A stretch of DNA of 64,000 nucleotides from Rhabditoides inermis (GCA_963966185.1 CAWZYM010000244.1:554501-618500); one strand, 5' to 3'. Shown: positions 25,984 to 37,755, numbered from the stretch's first letter. Numbers and translations are program-made. The notes: generated by a model not told the origin, from the sequence alone.

Positions 25984-26369
25984 ACGCGTTTTGGATATTT
26001 GTTGACATACATGTTGTGTTGCACAAAACTGCACAAAATGTGAAATGTCACGGATGGCATATAGGATCCAAACCGACTATATCCTTTTTGAGGTACGGAT
26101 TCCATACTGGGCTAGCGAAATCCAAAATGGGAAGAACATAACACTTATACAGCTTCATGAGAATTAACTTATTGTTTGATGTGACAGAGCGAACGAGCAG
26201 GCGGGCTCTCCTCATGGCTAGCTTGGCGCGAGATGCAGCGTTCGTGGACGGGGAAATAGTGGGGGTGACCGAGAGTCCTAGGTCGCGTACGCACATCGTT
26301 GACACGGGTCGTGTCTACAAGCATTGCAAAATGAGGATCGTGGTAAGACCGATTTCATAAAACACTCGT

Positions 26370-26426
<57 letters not shown>

Positions 26427-26644
26427 TAAAGTCCTCTCCAATTCTCCATCAGGAGCACAATTTGTGCGCAAGCAGATTGTATACGCTGTGGCAAACAATT
26501 TACGAGGTTTGGATCATGTTGGATGACTTGGACGTCGATCAAGGAATGCTTTCGTATATTCCAAATTGCGCTGCTTGCGCGCGACCGGTGCACAATTGCG
26601 CACGAATGGTGCGGGGTTATTTGAACAGGAGAATTGGCGGGAAC

Positions 26645-26782
<138 letters not shown>

Positions 26783-26814
26783 ACGGTCTCTGTAAAAAGC
26801 GAACTCTCGATAAA

Positions 26815-28125
26815 CTAGAAAAATCATAGTCACGGATTTTGATGAAATCAATTTTCCTAAGGTTTTCAAACATTCTTAACACATTCTGCGCAGTGGCTGA
26901 ATCCAAAAAAAAAATTTTGGTACCAGATATGGTACACGGTACCCCAAATTTGCATAATGGCCTAAACTCAACCAAACTTTGATCTGAAAATGTCATTTTA
27001 CTCCTTACATGATTAGAAACAAGTTTATAATTGAACATTGCTGTATAATTTCAATGATTAAAAAATTATAGTCACGAGACCGAAAATTTTTCTATTTTTC
27101 CACATATTTTATTTTTTGAAAATTTAACCAAAGTCCGCCCACTCCAAATAAAAGAAACGTTATATTGAGCAGATCATTACGGTTATTTTCAGCTATTAAA
27201 ATCAAAAATCGAAAAACACCTTTTTTGGGAACAGCCGCTCAAAGTTGGTACACTCCGACATTTCTAGTCAACAAAATTCCAACTGCAAAGCATTTATCAA
27301 CAAAAATTGCGGGGATTCTTCAATAAAAAACTATTCAATTGTTTATACGTCATCTCTAACACGATAATTACTCGTGGTAAAATAAATTACTCATAAGAAC
27401 ATAAAATTGTTAACGTTATGCGATGATTGCAGGTACACCAATCGAGCTCTTGCATTCATTCCTATTCGGGTATTTGCCTTGCGGACAATACTCATACGAA
27501 CAAACATTGATGTTCGTAATCAATAGCTATTTGATATCCATCGATAATCGAAAGCGCGGCAACTAAGGACCAGCTTGTTCATTAATGTGAGATTCAACTG
27601 ACCACAGGAAACGGATTCCTATAACCACTCCACTTGATGTCAACAGTGATTCTAAAATCCGTGTAGCCTACTTTGTGCAGACTCACTGTTTCACGAACGG
27701 ATACTTATCTACGACAGTCTTCAGCTGAAAATCTATTATCAACTCCTGACTTGGTCGCAGTGACCATGACTTGGCTGTTGTTTCGAGGTCCATATATTCC
27801 ATAGTATTGAGAGGAGTGAAGTAGAAAGGCTTTGGTTTTTTTCGTACTAACGTACTCCGGTATCCTTAATTCTTTGCGCGGCAGGCGCTTCAGCCAAGGC
27901 CGAAGCAGGCTGATCGCCAACGGCAAACTTGATTACTTGATACAAGGAAGTGAGCGAAGTATATCTACTTTTTTCAGAAGTATTGTTGTATAGATATGTG
28001 AGTGATGATTCCAATCTTGTGGCTTTCATCTCGGTAAGCCATCATCTTGGACATAAGATTGAAATGTTGTATTTTCCCGCATCTAAGATGACTGCAGAGT
28101 GAGACTTGCTTGGCATTAAAGGATC

Positions 28126-28211
<86 letters not shown>

Positions 28212-29085
28212 GAGATCGAAGTCGTTCACATCCCGATTATTTCTGATTCTACATCTACTGACAGATCAAAGTGAAAGAGGTTGGGTTGCGCACAGGATAC
28301 CGCGAGCAAAACAACGCAAGCTGGTCCTTAGTTGCCGCGCATTTCGATTATCGATAGATACCAAATATCTATCGATTATCAACATCAATGTTGATTCAAT
28401 GTTGGTTCGTATGAGTATTGTCCGCAATGCCAAATGGGAATGAATGCAAGAGCCCGATTGGTGTACCTGCAATCATCGCAAAACGTTAGCAATTTTATGT
28501 TCTTATGAGTAATTTACTTTACCACGAGTAAATATCGTGTTAGAGATATCGTATAAACATTTGAATAGTTTTTTTTAATTGAAGAATCCCCGCAATTTTT
28601 GTTGATAAATGCTTTGCAGTTGGGATTTTGTTGACTAGAAATGTCGGAGTGTACCAACTTTGAGCGGCTGTTCCCAAAAAAGATGTTACTCGATTTTTGA
28701 TTTTAATAGCTGAAAATAACCGAAATGATCTGTTTAAGATAACGTTGTTTTCATTTGGACTGGGCGGACTTTGGTTAAATTTTCAAAAAATAAAATATGT
28801 GGAAAAATAGAAAATTTTTCGGTCTCGTGACTATAATTTTTTAATCATTGAAATTATACAGAAACGTTCAATTATAAACTTGTTTCTAATCATGTAAGGA
28901 GTAAAATAATACCTTCAGATAGGAGTTTGGTTAAGTTTGGGCCATTATGCAAATTTGGGGTACCGTATACCATATCTGGTACCAAAATTTTTTTTGGATT
29001 CAGCCACTGCGCAGGATGTGTTCAGAATGTTCAAAAACCTTATAAAAATTAATTTCATCAAAATCCGTGACTATGATTTTTCTAG
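26815..29085. mobile_element. 2.27-kb element with about 765-bp terminal inverted repeats
   Basis: 26815-27578 and about 28318-29085 are inverted copies with some indels. Both ends begin ctagaaaaatcatagtcacgg. The unique middle (about 740 bp) has a GA microsatellite (28127-28209) and no convincing transposase. Ends at CTAG; target duplication not resolved. Confidence 0.85.
28127..28209. repeat. (GA)n microsatellite
   Basis: About 83 bp, in the unique core of the long-TIR element. Confidence 0.97.
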
Positions 29086-29177
29086 TGGCTGAGTCGCGGT
29101 AACAGCTTTGAATCGTTATTTTTTTTGTTTGTTTTTGATTCCAATGGGTCAAGTTATGATCCAAAGTCAAAAATAAT

Positions 29178-29195
29178 GCGCCACTGTTCCTTTAA
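29178..29195. mobile_element. Solo element end GCGCCACTGTTCCTTTAA
   Basis: Inverse complement of 3853-3870. Lies 93 bp right of the 2.27-kb long-TIR element; the opposite end is not seen nearby. Confidence 0.45.
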
Positions 29196-29281
29196 AGTAT
29201 ACGTATGTATATGCGGCACAAAGCGGCATCCAGCATGACGAAAAAAATGCATATCATATAATACATTATTTCCAGCAAGTG

Positions 29282-29442
29282 CAAGTGGTGCGATAAGCTA
29301 AGTGGTGGTGCGATCGGTGGTGCGGTGGTGCGATGGTGCGGTGAAATGTGTAACGATGGTGCGGTGGTGCGATAAAATAATGTGCGATGGTGCGGTGGTG
29401 CGGTGGTGTAGTGGTGCGGTGGTGTGGTGGTGCGTGGTGCGA
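29282..29442. repeat. GTGGTGCG-type minisatellite
   Basis: Irregular tandem copies of gcggtggtg / gcgatggtg over about 160 bp. Confidence 0.85.
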
Positions 29443-29765
29443 TTTCCTAATAGCCACAATTACCTGCAAATTATATGATCTTGTTTAATCAAATCGATAC
29501 CATATTTGCAGTGCTTTCATAGCGAGACAGCATACTACGTCTAAACTGTGAATCCAGTCTATTACAAAATTTGGAGAGTATCACATACACTTAATCAAAT
29601 AAATGTCGGTCTTGCGATCCGACGCGACCGTGTGAAAACATACTGGCTCATGATCTGATCGTTAACTGAGTATCAGCGAGTAAGTGGATGAAACCGCGTG
29701 ATGAGATCTCGCACTCACCCGACAAAACAATCAAATCCCAGTGCCAATCCGATCAGATCGCGTCG

Positions 29766-29774
29766 TATAAAAAG
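29766..29774 (+). promoter_or_regulatory. TATA box of the secreted-protein gene at 29880
   Basis: TATAAAAAG lies upstream of a strong signal-peptide ORF. It is preceded by GATC/TGATCT-like motifs at 29650-29760, possible GATA-factor sites. Placement would give transcription start near 29800 and a 5' UTR of about 80 nt. Confidence 0.6.
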
Positions 29775-29879
29775 GGATGCTGAGGCACTGTAACATCAAC
29801 TCACTCACTCACAACCATGCACAGTGTTTTCCTGTTTAGGACGCCACTCCAAATAAGTTTTTTTTAGTCCGTCTCGAAG

Positions 29880-30864
29880 ATGTGGTTCGGTGTGGTGTTC
29901 CCCCTTGTGCTCTGCTCGCTCGCCGCCGCCCAGTCATTCTCCCCAGCACAGACGAAAGCAGTCGCCCAGGTAAGACAGGCATGCGCGGTCTCTGCGAATC
30001 ATCCCTCTCTTCAGGTGCGCGCGTGTCTGCTGTCCAAGTCGGCGACTGACATCACAGACAAGCTCATCGTCACTGTACTCACCTCGTTCGCACAGGACAT
30101 CTGCAAGGGAGTCGCTCTCTCGCAGATGGTCAACAGTCAGTCTCTCCCTCTTTGTCCCTCTCTCTCTCTCAACCCTCTCTTGACAGACGCGTTGCCGAAG
30201 CTGCTCCCGATGCTTCCTCCGGCAGTGACGCTCAAATACACCTCCGTCTATAAACAGTTCGAATCATGCCTCAAGGTAGATTGTTTGGAGTAAGTTTTAC
30301 TCGGTCTTTCAAAAGAAGATCTCTTTTACTCGCTCTTAATTGTCGAGGTAGGTGTGACGAAAAAGATCAGAATATCGACCGAAATCAGGATTGATTGTAT
30401 TCCAGACAAACGCCAACACTAACGTCAGTATGGTGCAGAAGCAGTGGGGAAACGAATTCGCAACCACGGAGCTCACACCGCCATACAACAGAGTGAGAAG
30501 AAGGGTTGAATAGGGAAGAGACAGAGACAATGCAAACCTGTTTCAGATGAAGACCCTCTGCGCGGGTGCGTACGCAACGAACGAAGGCAAGATGACCAAC
30601 TACTTCAACTCGTGGGTCATCCTTTCCAACATTCAGCCGATCGTCACCCGTGCCAAGACCGTGAGGCTCTCCCTCCTTCCCCTCCCTCCTCATCTCTCTC
30701 CCTCTCTCCCCATCTTTCTCTCCCTTGATGCAGACATCTAGTTGTAGTGTATAGAGTATGTGGTGGTGCAGGGTATCTCGAAGCTGTCGAAGGGCGGTGC
30801 CATCTGGACGTGCGGCCTAGAGAAGCTGCCGGGTCTCCTTCGCATCGATGCGTACAAGGTCTAG
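29880..30864 (+). CDS. Secreted Cys-containing protein of unknown family, about 197 aa
   Basis: Starts MWFGVVFPLVLCSLAAAQ, a clear signal peptide. Probable exons: 29880-29969, 30015-30135, 30187-30276, 30405-30491, 30547-30660, 30772-30864 (ends IDAYKV). The first intron of 45 nt (gtaaga...ttcag) has a length divisible by three and no stop, so an isoform retaining it would also be open. The mature chain looks helical, with cysteines in RACLL, DICKG, SCLK, LCAG and TCGL and one N-glycosylation motif (NVS). No family recognised. A TATA box sits 106-114 nt before the ATG. The gene is convergent with the Ig-like gene at 31075-31818, whose stop is 210 bp away. Exon ends are accurate to a few bases. 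Confidence 0.75.
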
Positions 30865-31074
30865 ACAACACAGACATCGTCCGTTCCAAACGACCAGTTC
30901 ATACGCATAAAAAGTTCATAGACTTTCGTGTACCTTCGTGTTTCGCATTCGCAAGCTTACGAAGTATGTAGTACTGGTGATAATTTTTTATGTGTTACAT
31001 CAGATAAAACAAAACAATAGAACAACTCAACCATGATGATTAATCGTCTCATACATTACCGACTACCGTACTTA

Positions 31075-31163
31075 TTACTGAACCTCCACGTAGATGCTGG
31101 GTCCACCGAGGAAGGCCTTGGCGTCCTTGGGAGGCTCGTTGCTGGAATGGAATAGTGACACAT

Positions 31164-31212
<49 letters not shown>

Positions 31213-31818
31213 GAAGTTGTACTCACAGCTCGGGAGAGGTGTAGGTTCCCTGGTCGGCCTTGGTCGCTTTCTTGATGGTGAGGGTTCCAGTGGCAGAGAG
31301 AGTGGCTCGGCTATCCGAGAGAGGAGTCGACTTCTAGAACAAAAAAAGTTGGAAGGTAAAATGGAGAAAAAGAAATGAAATAGGACCGCTGCTCACCTCA
31401 TCCACCCACTTTCCGCAGTTGGCAACTGGCTTCTTTCCTTCGCAGCGCACGAGTTTGAACTGCAATGTGGTCAGTGAAGACACTCTTCGTATACGCAGTC
31501 GAATGCAAGTTTTCCTGTGTACCTCCTTGTGGTCTTTGTTGGTGAAGACGATAGACTTGGCGCCCTTTCCGAACGTTAGCTCGATAGCTTCGCCCTTCTG
31601 AAAAATCAGCCGTGGGTAACAGTGATTGTATTGAAGACAGACGACCTAACTGGAATGTTCTTACACTACCAAGCACTGTACTACAGACAACAGGTATAGA
31701 AACGTCCTTTCTACTACTCTGTTCACGTGTGTTTGTGGATGATACGTACCTTGACTTGGGCGATGCCCTGCTGGGCAGCCACGCAGGCGACGAATGCGAG
31801 AAGGAGAAGGAGACGCAT
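31075..31818 (-). CDS. Small secreted Ig-like domain protein, 126 aa
   Basis: Exons 31750-31818, 31523-31597, 31397-31459, 31227-31333 and 31075-31141 join in phase to 126 residues. Residues 1-16 (MRLLLLLAFVACVAAQ) are a signal peptide. The rest reads as one Ig-like beta-sandwich: KGEAIELTFGKGAKS, then FKLVRCEGKKPVANCGKWVD, then LTIKKATKADQGTYTSPEL, ending IYVEVQ. DQGTY corresponds to the D-x-G-x-Y motif before the second Ig cysteine, but Ser replaces that cysteine. The two cysteines present are 8 residues apart in the C-D region and may pair with each other. Probably an abundant extracellular protein (TATA promoter, short 5' UTR). Single-Ig secreted proteins of this size are known in nematodes; the exact family is not assigned. 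Intron 4 contains a GA/CT microsatellite. Confidence 0.8.
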
Positions 31819-31848
31819 GGCTGGGTGCCTCCCGCCCATCCGCCCCCA

Positions 31849-31856
31849 CTTATATA
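31849..31856 (-). promoter_or_regulatory. TATA box of the Ig-like gene
   Basis: TATATAAG on the minus strand ends 31 nt before the ATG at 31818, preceded by a GC-rich stretch. This spacing implies a 5' UTR of only a few bases unless the transcript is trans-spliced. Confidence 0.6.
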
Positions 31857-32287
31857 GCCCGCCCTGTGGCCTTGCGAGAGGTCACTCGCACAGATAATCA
31901 ACTCGAAATCGTCTGCATTCACTTCCTTCTGATTTGTATCTTGTTTACGCCACCGAAAGCAACCGACTGAAAACTGCGCGAAAACTGCGAAATCTCTCTC
32001 GTTTTGGTGAGAAACAAGAGTGCTGACCTGGTTTTTCTAGCACAAAATCTCAAATAGCAACACTATGAAAATTAGTAAACGAACAACACTTGTTCAAGTT
32101 CTCGAAGTGGTCGTGGGGGGAGGAAGGCGGACTCACTTTCCTCATGAGATGAGCGGTCAAAAGTTAAACTTGTAAAATTGGCAAAAAATTGAAAAGACCC
32201 ACCATCTCCCCCATGGGGGAACAGACCACGAACGGGTGGTACGGTAACTAAGAGCACAGTCAAATTTGAAAGAAAGTAAAACACGAG

Positions 32288-32369
32288 CGGTAGCAGGACT
32301 CGAACCTGCGACAGAGCGCACTCCGCAGATTGCTAGGTTAACATCTAACCGACTGCGCCATTGAGGACG
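32288..32369 (-). other. tRNA-like module, left of a second inverted pair
   Basis: Box A TGGCGCAGTCGGTTAGA, box B AGGTTCGAGTCC with a perfect T stem (GCAGG/CCTGC). The anticodon region (AACCTAGCAATCT) does not fold cleanly. Confidence 0.5.
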
Positions 32370-32582
32370 TGGCATGATCCTTTCATTGAGCGATGATCTA
32401 CTGCGCGCTTGTGGTTTTTGTGAAGAAAAGTAGACAATAATGAGACACAAGCATGAGAGACGATTTGATTGTTTTCGAAAACATACGTTTCAACTGAAAT
32501 TGAATGGTTTTCCTTCGCACAGTCCGTCTTTGATTGATCGCAAATCAACTAGATGTCTCAATACAAGCAAATTGCACTCATC

Positions 32583-32668
32583 GCCTCTATGGCGCAACCG
32601 ATAAGAGATTCGCCTAGCAATCTGTTCGGCTGGTTCATGTCGCGGGTTCGAATCCACTCTACGTCAGG
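32583..32668 (+). other. tRNA-like module, right of the second inverted pair
   Basis: Shares TGGCGCA, CCTAGCAATCTG and box B GGGTTCGAATCC with 32288-32369 but in inverted orientation. More diverged than the pair at 25.7-26.0 kb. Confidence 0.5.
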
Positions 32669-33127
32669 TGTTTTGCTGAAACCTTGCTACCGTAGCAATG
32701 TGCCTGCGAATCATAACTTGTGTAAGATTCAGTCAATCATTTGGGATTTTTGTCCACTTTATTTTGCGCTCATTTAGTACACGCGGTAAAAGAGTAGTGT
32801 TTTGTCGGGACCGTTCGGAGGAGTGGAGAGGTGGTGCGACTCACACTCACACTCTGTCCATTATGGCATTGTTCTGCTCGAAATAAACATTCGAACCTTT
32901 CATAATAGTTTTCTGTTATTCAAACAGAAATAAGCAACAAAACAAAAATACGCAATTTCACAAGCAAGTGACAGCAATTGCAATAAATAACAACAACTAC
33001 GAGCAAAGTCATCCGCGGGTTATCAGATGACTCGAGATCATTTGAACTCTCAACACTACTTCTATAAATACAAATGTCATAATAGGAGAGTATATACAAT
33101 ATGCCACAACCATCCGACAGCCCATGT

Positions 33128-33228
33128 CTACTTGTTCGGAGACTGCATGGCCTTCTCAGCCATAGGTTTGTTCTCTGCCTCCTTCTCACGCTTCTTAGCA
33201 TCCTGCAAAGAACGAACGGTTGCATAGG

Positions 33229-33275
<47 letters not shown>

Positions 33276-34624
33276 CGTCAGAGAGAGGGAGGAAGAAGAG
33301 GTCGTTCACCTTCGCGTCCACCTGCTGCATCCACCTGGTCATAGCGTCGATGTGTCCCTTCTCGCATTCAATCAAGTACGGCAGAAGACGCAGCTCCACC
33401 TCACTGCAAAAGTGTCATCAGGTAGTAGACTCATACAATATTTTCATCCACCAAGTATACCTAACAATCTCCTTTTACAGATAACTGCCAAACTGTGTTA
33501 TCCATAGCGTATACCGTTGTCCGTCTCCCAATGTGTTCACTCTTATGCTGCTGATATGTAACGTATGCACAAGAAAGATCGTTATACCGTACCATCTACA
33601 GTCACCCCCGTCCACCCACCGACACGTGGGTCTATCGGCGGGGGCGGCCCGCCAACACTGCACGACTATGTCATACATCCAGTGGGGCTGGCTGGGAAGA
33701 CGCGGCATACGGTGGCCGTCTGAAGAGACAGTGATGAAAGAGAGAGAGAGAGGGGGGGGGGGAGAAAGAGAGGGAAGGGGGGGAGAGATCTCTCGCACCA
33801 TTGAGGAAGGAGGTGATCTTGTCGGCAGTGGTCATTCCGTACGGCTCTCCCAGTCCGTACAGCTCCATGAATGTCATACCTAATGACCAGACGTCGCCCT
33901 TCGGAGACATCTCACGCCGCATCAACACCTCGGGGGCCAGCCACTTGTACCTCAACGGGGGTACGGTAAGTACAGTACAGTACGTGATACTGATAGTATA
34001 TCATTAACGACATAAATACCCCGTTGTTAGTAGTAACAACCTAGAGAAACAGTAACTCATCATTACACCACGACATGTATAGCCACTGAACAGCGACTCT
34101 TTTGAACGTTACCATCTGGGTATGGTGAACAACGCACTACTGTAGGAACAGGGTCTACACACGTTTTGTACCCCCGACTCACGGTATCTTGTGCGGGTCG
34201 TCGTAGTAGGCGTGCGCGTCGTGCCGCACGATCTTCGAGATGCCAAAGTCCGTCACCTTGACAGTGTACCTGGAGACAACCTCTCTCTCTCTCTCTGTTT
34301 CTCTCCTTCGTTCCTTTCCTCTTGCCTCTCTCTTCTCTGCCCACCTCGTCCTGTCCACAGGGTGTGCCTGTAGGAGGAAGTTCCTGGCGGCGAGGTCTCC
34401 GTGTACCACCGGCGGGTCCAGCGAGTGCAGGTAGCCCACGCCCCGCGACATCTCAAGTAGGTAGTCTCTCACTCATTCGGCAGCTGCCTTCCCAAGCATG
34501 TCTCTAACTTTCACTCACCTGCACGGCAAAGTCGATCTGCTCGTGTTCCGACAAAGGGACCGAGGCGGCGTTGCGCTTCTGGAAGAGAGAGAGGTGAGAG
34601 AGTGTGTGTGTGAGAAAGAGAGAT

Positions 34625-34674
<50 letters not shown>

Positions 34675-36586
34675 TGCTACCTCTACAAAATCCTTGAGGC
34701 TGCCGCCTGCAATCACTTCCATACAGAGCAGCGCGTGCTGCCTCTTCGCATCCAGACACCAGCCGTAGAAACGCGCACAGTTCGGGTGCGTCGCCAGCTG
34801 CAAAGCCACGTCCGTTTAGACTCCGCCTTCTCAAGCCTCGCCCACCTGCATAATCTCCATCTCGCTGATCCAACTCATGCGCAGATCGCGCTCCGCCACA
34901 ATCAGCTTCAGCTCCTTGATCGCCACCGGAATGTCCGTCCTGGAAAGAGTTCAGTAGGCTCCGCCTACTTTGACTCCGCCCCACTCACTTTCCCTGCCGC
35001 AGCTCTCCCTTGTAGACGCTGCCGAACGCGCCAGAGCCGAGACAGTTGGCAATGTCGAACTTCTGAAAGAACACGAGCTTCATTCGCCCGCCCCTTTAGT
35101 CTCCGCCCCCTCCGACGCACCACATCGTTGCAGTTGAGCATGGCTTTGTTGTGTGTGGTGAGGACGGATTCGTCAGAGGGAGGCGCGGGAGCATCCTGTG
35201 ATAGAGAGACGTGTTCTCCTCTCTCCCTCTTACCCTCCCCCTCACTCTCTTACCTTCTTCGAAGCGTCTCCGCCAGCAAACCTAGACAGATACTCGCGCG
35301 CCTGAGAAATATGATCTACAGTACCACAAATAACAACTGAAGTAACCCTCATTCTGTCTACAGTACCTTCTCCATCATGACGATCTTGTTCTCGCCGATG
35401 AACGTGTTGGCCCACTTGGCGTGTGACTTCTTGAGAGGGTCGAGGATCGATCGGGAGACATATGTGAAGGCGGAGGAGAGAAGAGATGGCTCGGTGACCT
35501 GGAAAGAAAGTCGATCATGTTGCAATAGTTCACAATCTCAGTTTATTTAAGCGTGATTACATTTTTTGTCATACCTGATCATAGTGGCAGCTTGCCCATT
35601 GCTCGCATCGCATCGGCAGACCGGCGGGGTCTCGCTGCGGCTGCGACTGGGGAGCCGGCATAGCACGCAGAGGGTACTTGAACCAGTCCGCACGCTGAAA
35701 TACGGCTTTCTATCACATGTACAAAACTATCTACAGTAGACATTCTCTATTCTCACATGCTTGTATTTGGTTTGATAGTTGAGTAGCGGCAGGGGTCCGG
35801 TCGAGTCGACAGACAGATGGAAGACCAGGTCGTAGAGGGTGTCGTACGACCGACCGAGCAGCACGTACTTATGCACACAGTTGCGCCCGATCACCACGTT
35901 CTGCAAGGCGGATAGTCGGCAAAAAGTCCGAGAACATGTTCCTACGGTGAAGAACTGACCCTAACGGGGTAGTCGTAAGTAGGATCGGGCTGTGGGGTCT
36001 TCTTAGCCCCCTCCTTCACACGCTCCCACTCATCGTCCGTGTCCATCACCTGAACAAGAGCGAAGTGGAGAGAGAGAGAGAGAGAGAAAGAGAGGGAGAG
36101 AGAGAGAGAGAAAAGAATGAGAGAGAGAAAGAGAGGGAGAGAGAGAGAGAGAGAAGAATGAGAGAGATAAAGAGAGAGAGAGAGAGAGAGGGAGGGAGAG
36201 AGAGAGAGAGACGCACCACCATCAGGTACCAGGGCCGCGGCTCCGACGGATTGGGGTTCAGCCACACAGGCGAGTAAATCACAAAGTCGCCTGGAAATAG
36301 TTGACATAAGAAGCGGGACCTGAAGGGGTTCCCGTACCCGGCTTGGCGTCCTTTGTGTAGAGCAGAGAATGGGCGTAGCTGACGTCACAGCATCCGAGGA
36401 ACCACTCCGGATTCACGAAGAGGGCGGGGTGATCTGGAATGGAGGTGTCTCCTCTATCTCCTCTCTCTCCCTCCTCACCATCGTAGAACTTCTTGGAGAC
36501 TAGCCAGTGGGAGGGGATCATTCCAGTGATCGGCTGGAAAGCCTTGCCAGTCTGCCATCTGAAGGGAGGGAATAGAGAGAGGGGGG

Positions 36587-36627
<41 letters not shown>

Positions 36628-37480
36628 CTCGCCTGGCTAGACTCCACTGCATCGGCAGCCGCACCCAGCGAACCGCCTCGCCATGTTCGTCCTTCTGCAG
36701 AACGCGCACCCTGAATGGGTATTCAACCGATGACCAATCGATAACCGATCGATAACCACTTACTGCCACTCCTCGGCGACGACGTTGACGACGTCTTTGG
36801 CGGTGCAGTTCAGGTCCATGAATGAGGGCCCTCCAAAGTAGTCCCACAGAACAATCGACGGGATCTCGCACTCGTTTCCGTCGACCAGCATGGGAGTGAA
36901 GCCGCCGGCCTAGAGAGCACATCAATAGCCAATCGATCATAAATCGATGATTCGCACCTTGTCGACGTCGCGGTAGATGAGATCATTGCGCATCGGCAGC
37001 GCGTCCGAGTCCAGACCCAGGCTGGAAGAGGTGAACAATAAAAAAAACGAACGCGTAAACGAGAGAAAAAACTTACTCGAACAGGGTGTCCCTGACGAGA
37101 AGCCGTCGCTTGGCGATGTCCACCTGACCGGGCGCCGCCAGCTCCGGATCCAACTCCGGCACAGCTGGCTCCTAGCAACACACAGCCATGACAAACCCAC
37201 ATCCAATCGATACCTCGTCGTAGACCGTGCTCCCGTCGCTCGCATCGTCCCACGTGTCTCTGATTGGTAAGTGGTCAAGATATGCAAACTACTGATCTAC
37301 CAAACATCCTTCCTGTACCAAGTGAAACAAGACATTCATTAATTCACCCACATGCATTGATCTAGACATTGATTGATCTACACAATGATTGATCTACCTT
37401 CCCTGCTGGTCCACCAACCTGTATGGCACGGCGTGGGTGGGCACGAAGACGAGCCCGCCCTTCTTCACGGGGAGGTCCAT
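33128..37480 (-). CDS. Non-receptor tyrosine kinase with SH3-SH2-kinase domains, atypical SH2
   Basis: About 25 small exons encode roughly 780 residues from ATG at 37480 (MDLPVKKGGLVFVPTHAVPY) to TAG at 33128. Order: acidic N-terminus; SH3 (about 120-190; VLWDYFGGPSFMDLNC ... GMIPSHWLVSKKFYD); SH2 (about 195-325; PEWFLGCCDVSYAHSLL, KPGDFVIYSP, HKYVLLGRSYDTLYDLVFHL); linker; kinase (about 450-720). Kinase motifs: glycine loop LGSGAFGSVYKG, VAIKELK with catalytic Lys, catalytic loop VVHGDLAARN, VTDFGISK, and RYKWLAPEVL. HGDLAARN and KWLAPE mark a tyrosine kinase. The catalytic-loop Arg (HRD) is Gly and the SH2 FLVR Arg is Tyr. Expected role: cytoplasmic phosphotyrosine signalling. The start lies 275 bp after the stop of the secreted gene at 37756, same strand, so co-transcription is possible. 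Introns are rich in CT repeats on the sense strand. Confidence 0.85.
34616..34673. repeat. (GA)n microsatellite
   Basis: In a kinase-gene intron, immediately beside the splice donor; CT on the sense strand. Confidence 0.95.
36066..36212. repeat. GA-rich intron of the kinase gene
   Basis: The intron inside the SH2-coding region is almost only GA (CT on the sense strand). Confidence 0.95.
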
Positions 37481-37755
37481 CGAAGAGGGGGAGGAAGGGA
37501 AGGGAGAGGAGAGAGAGAGGGGAAAAGGAAGACAAGCCGACTGAGGCCGGCGGACAGGGGGAAATGACATGGGTGAAGGAAGAGAGAGCGAATGGACGAG
37601 GAAAGAATGCAAATGCGAGATACGCCATTTTAACTCATGAAATATGAACTCTGTTTGCTGTGTGTCAATCATTTCCAAAAAGATAATTACTTAGAGAAAT
37701 GCTTTATGTGCCTTGTGAAAAAAACCAGTATAAAGTTTCAGCAATATTCGTTCGA

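Larger units (their letters stand above)
25612..26083. mobile_element. Fold-back element with two tRNA-like modules, inserted in the LINE
   Basis: Ends tatagtcggattggatcc and ggatccaaaccgactata are inverted copies, and the inversion continues inward for about 180 bp with tRNA-like sequences in both arms. Insertion splits the LINE reading frame (KKDI / YIRALE), with TA or TATA at the junctions. Confidence 0.75.
25178..26305 (-). pseudogene. Broken non-LTR retrotransposon (LINE) reverse-transcriptase C-terminus
   Basis: Minus-strand frames read LMKLYKCYVLPILDFASPVW and NPYLKKDI, then, after an insertion, YIRALEKVQQYWTRIVFYR, RLRILDLKTLTERRASHDL and a C-terminal part FTLRVARHIIILKK. This is the typical end of nematode-type LINE reverse transcriptases (thumb and C-terminus; CR1/jockey-like). 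It is interrupted at 25612-26083 and frameshifted near 25400, so not functional. Confidence 0.75.
31857..33127. other. Intergenic with tRNA-like inverted pair
   Basis: Contains the modules at 32288-32369 and 32583-32668; no protein gene seen. Confidence 0.5.
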
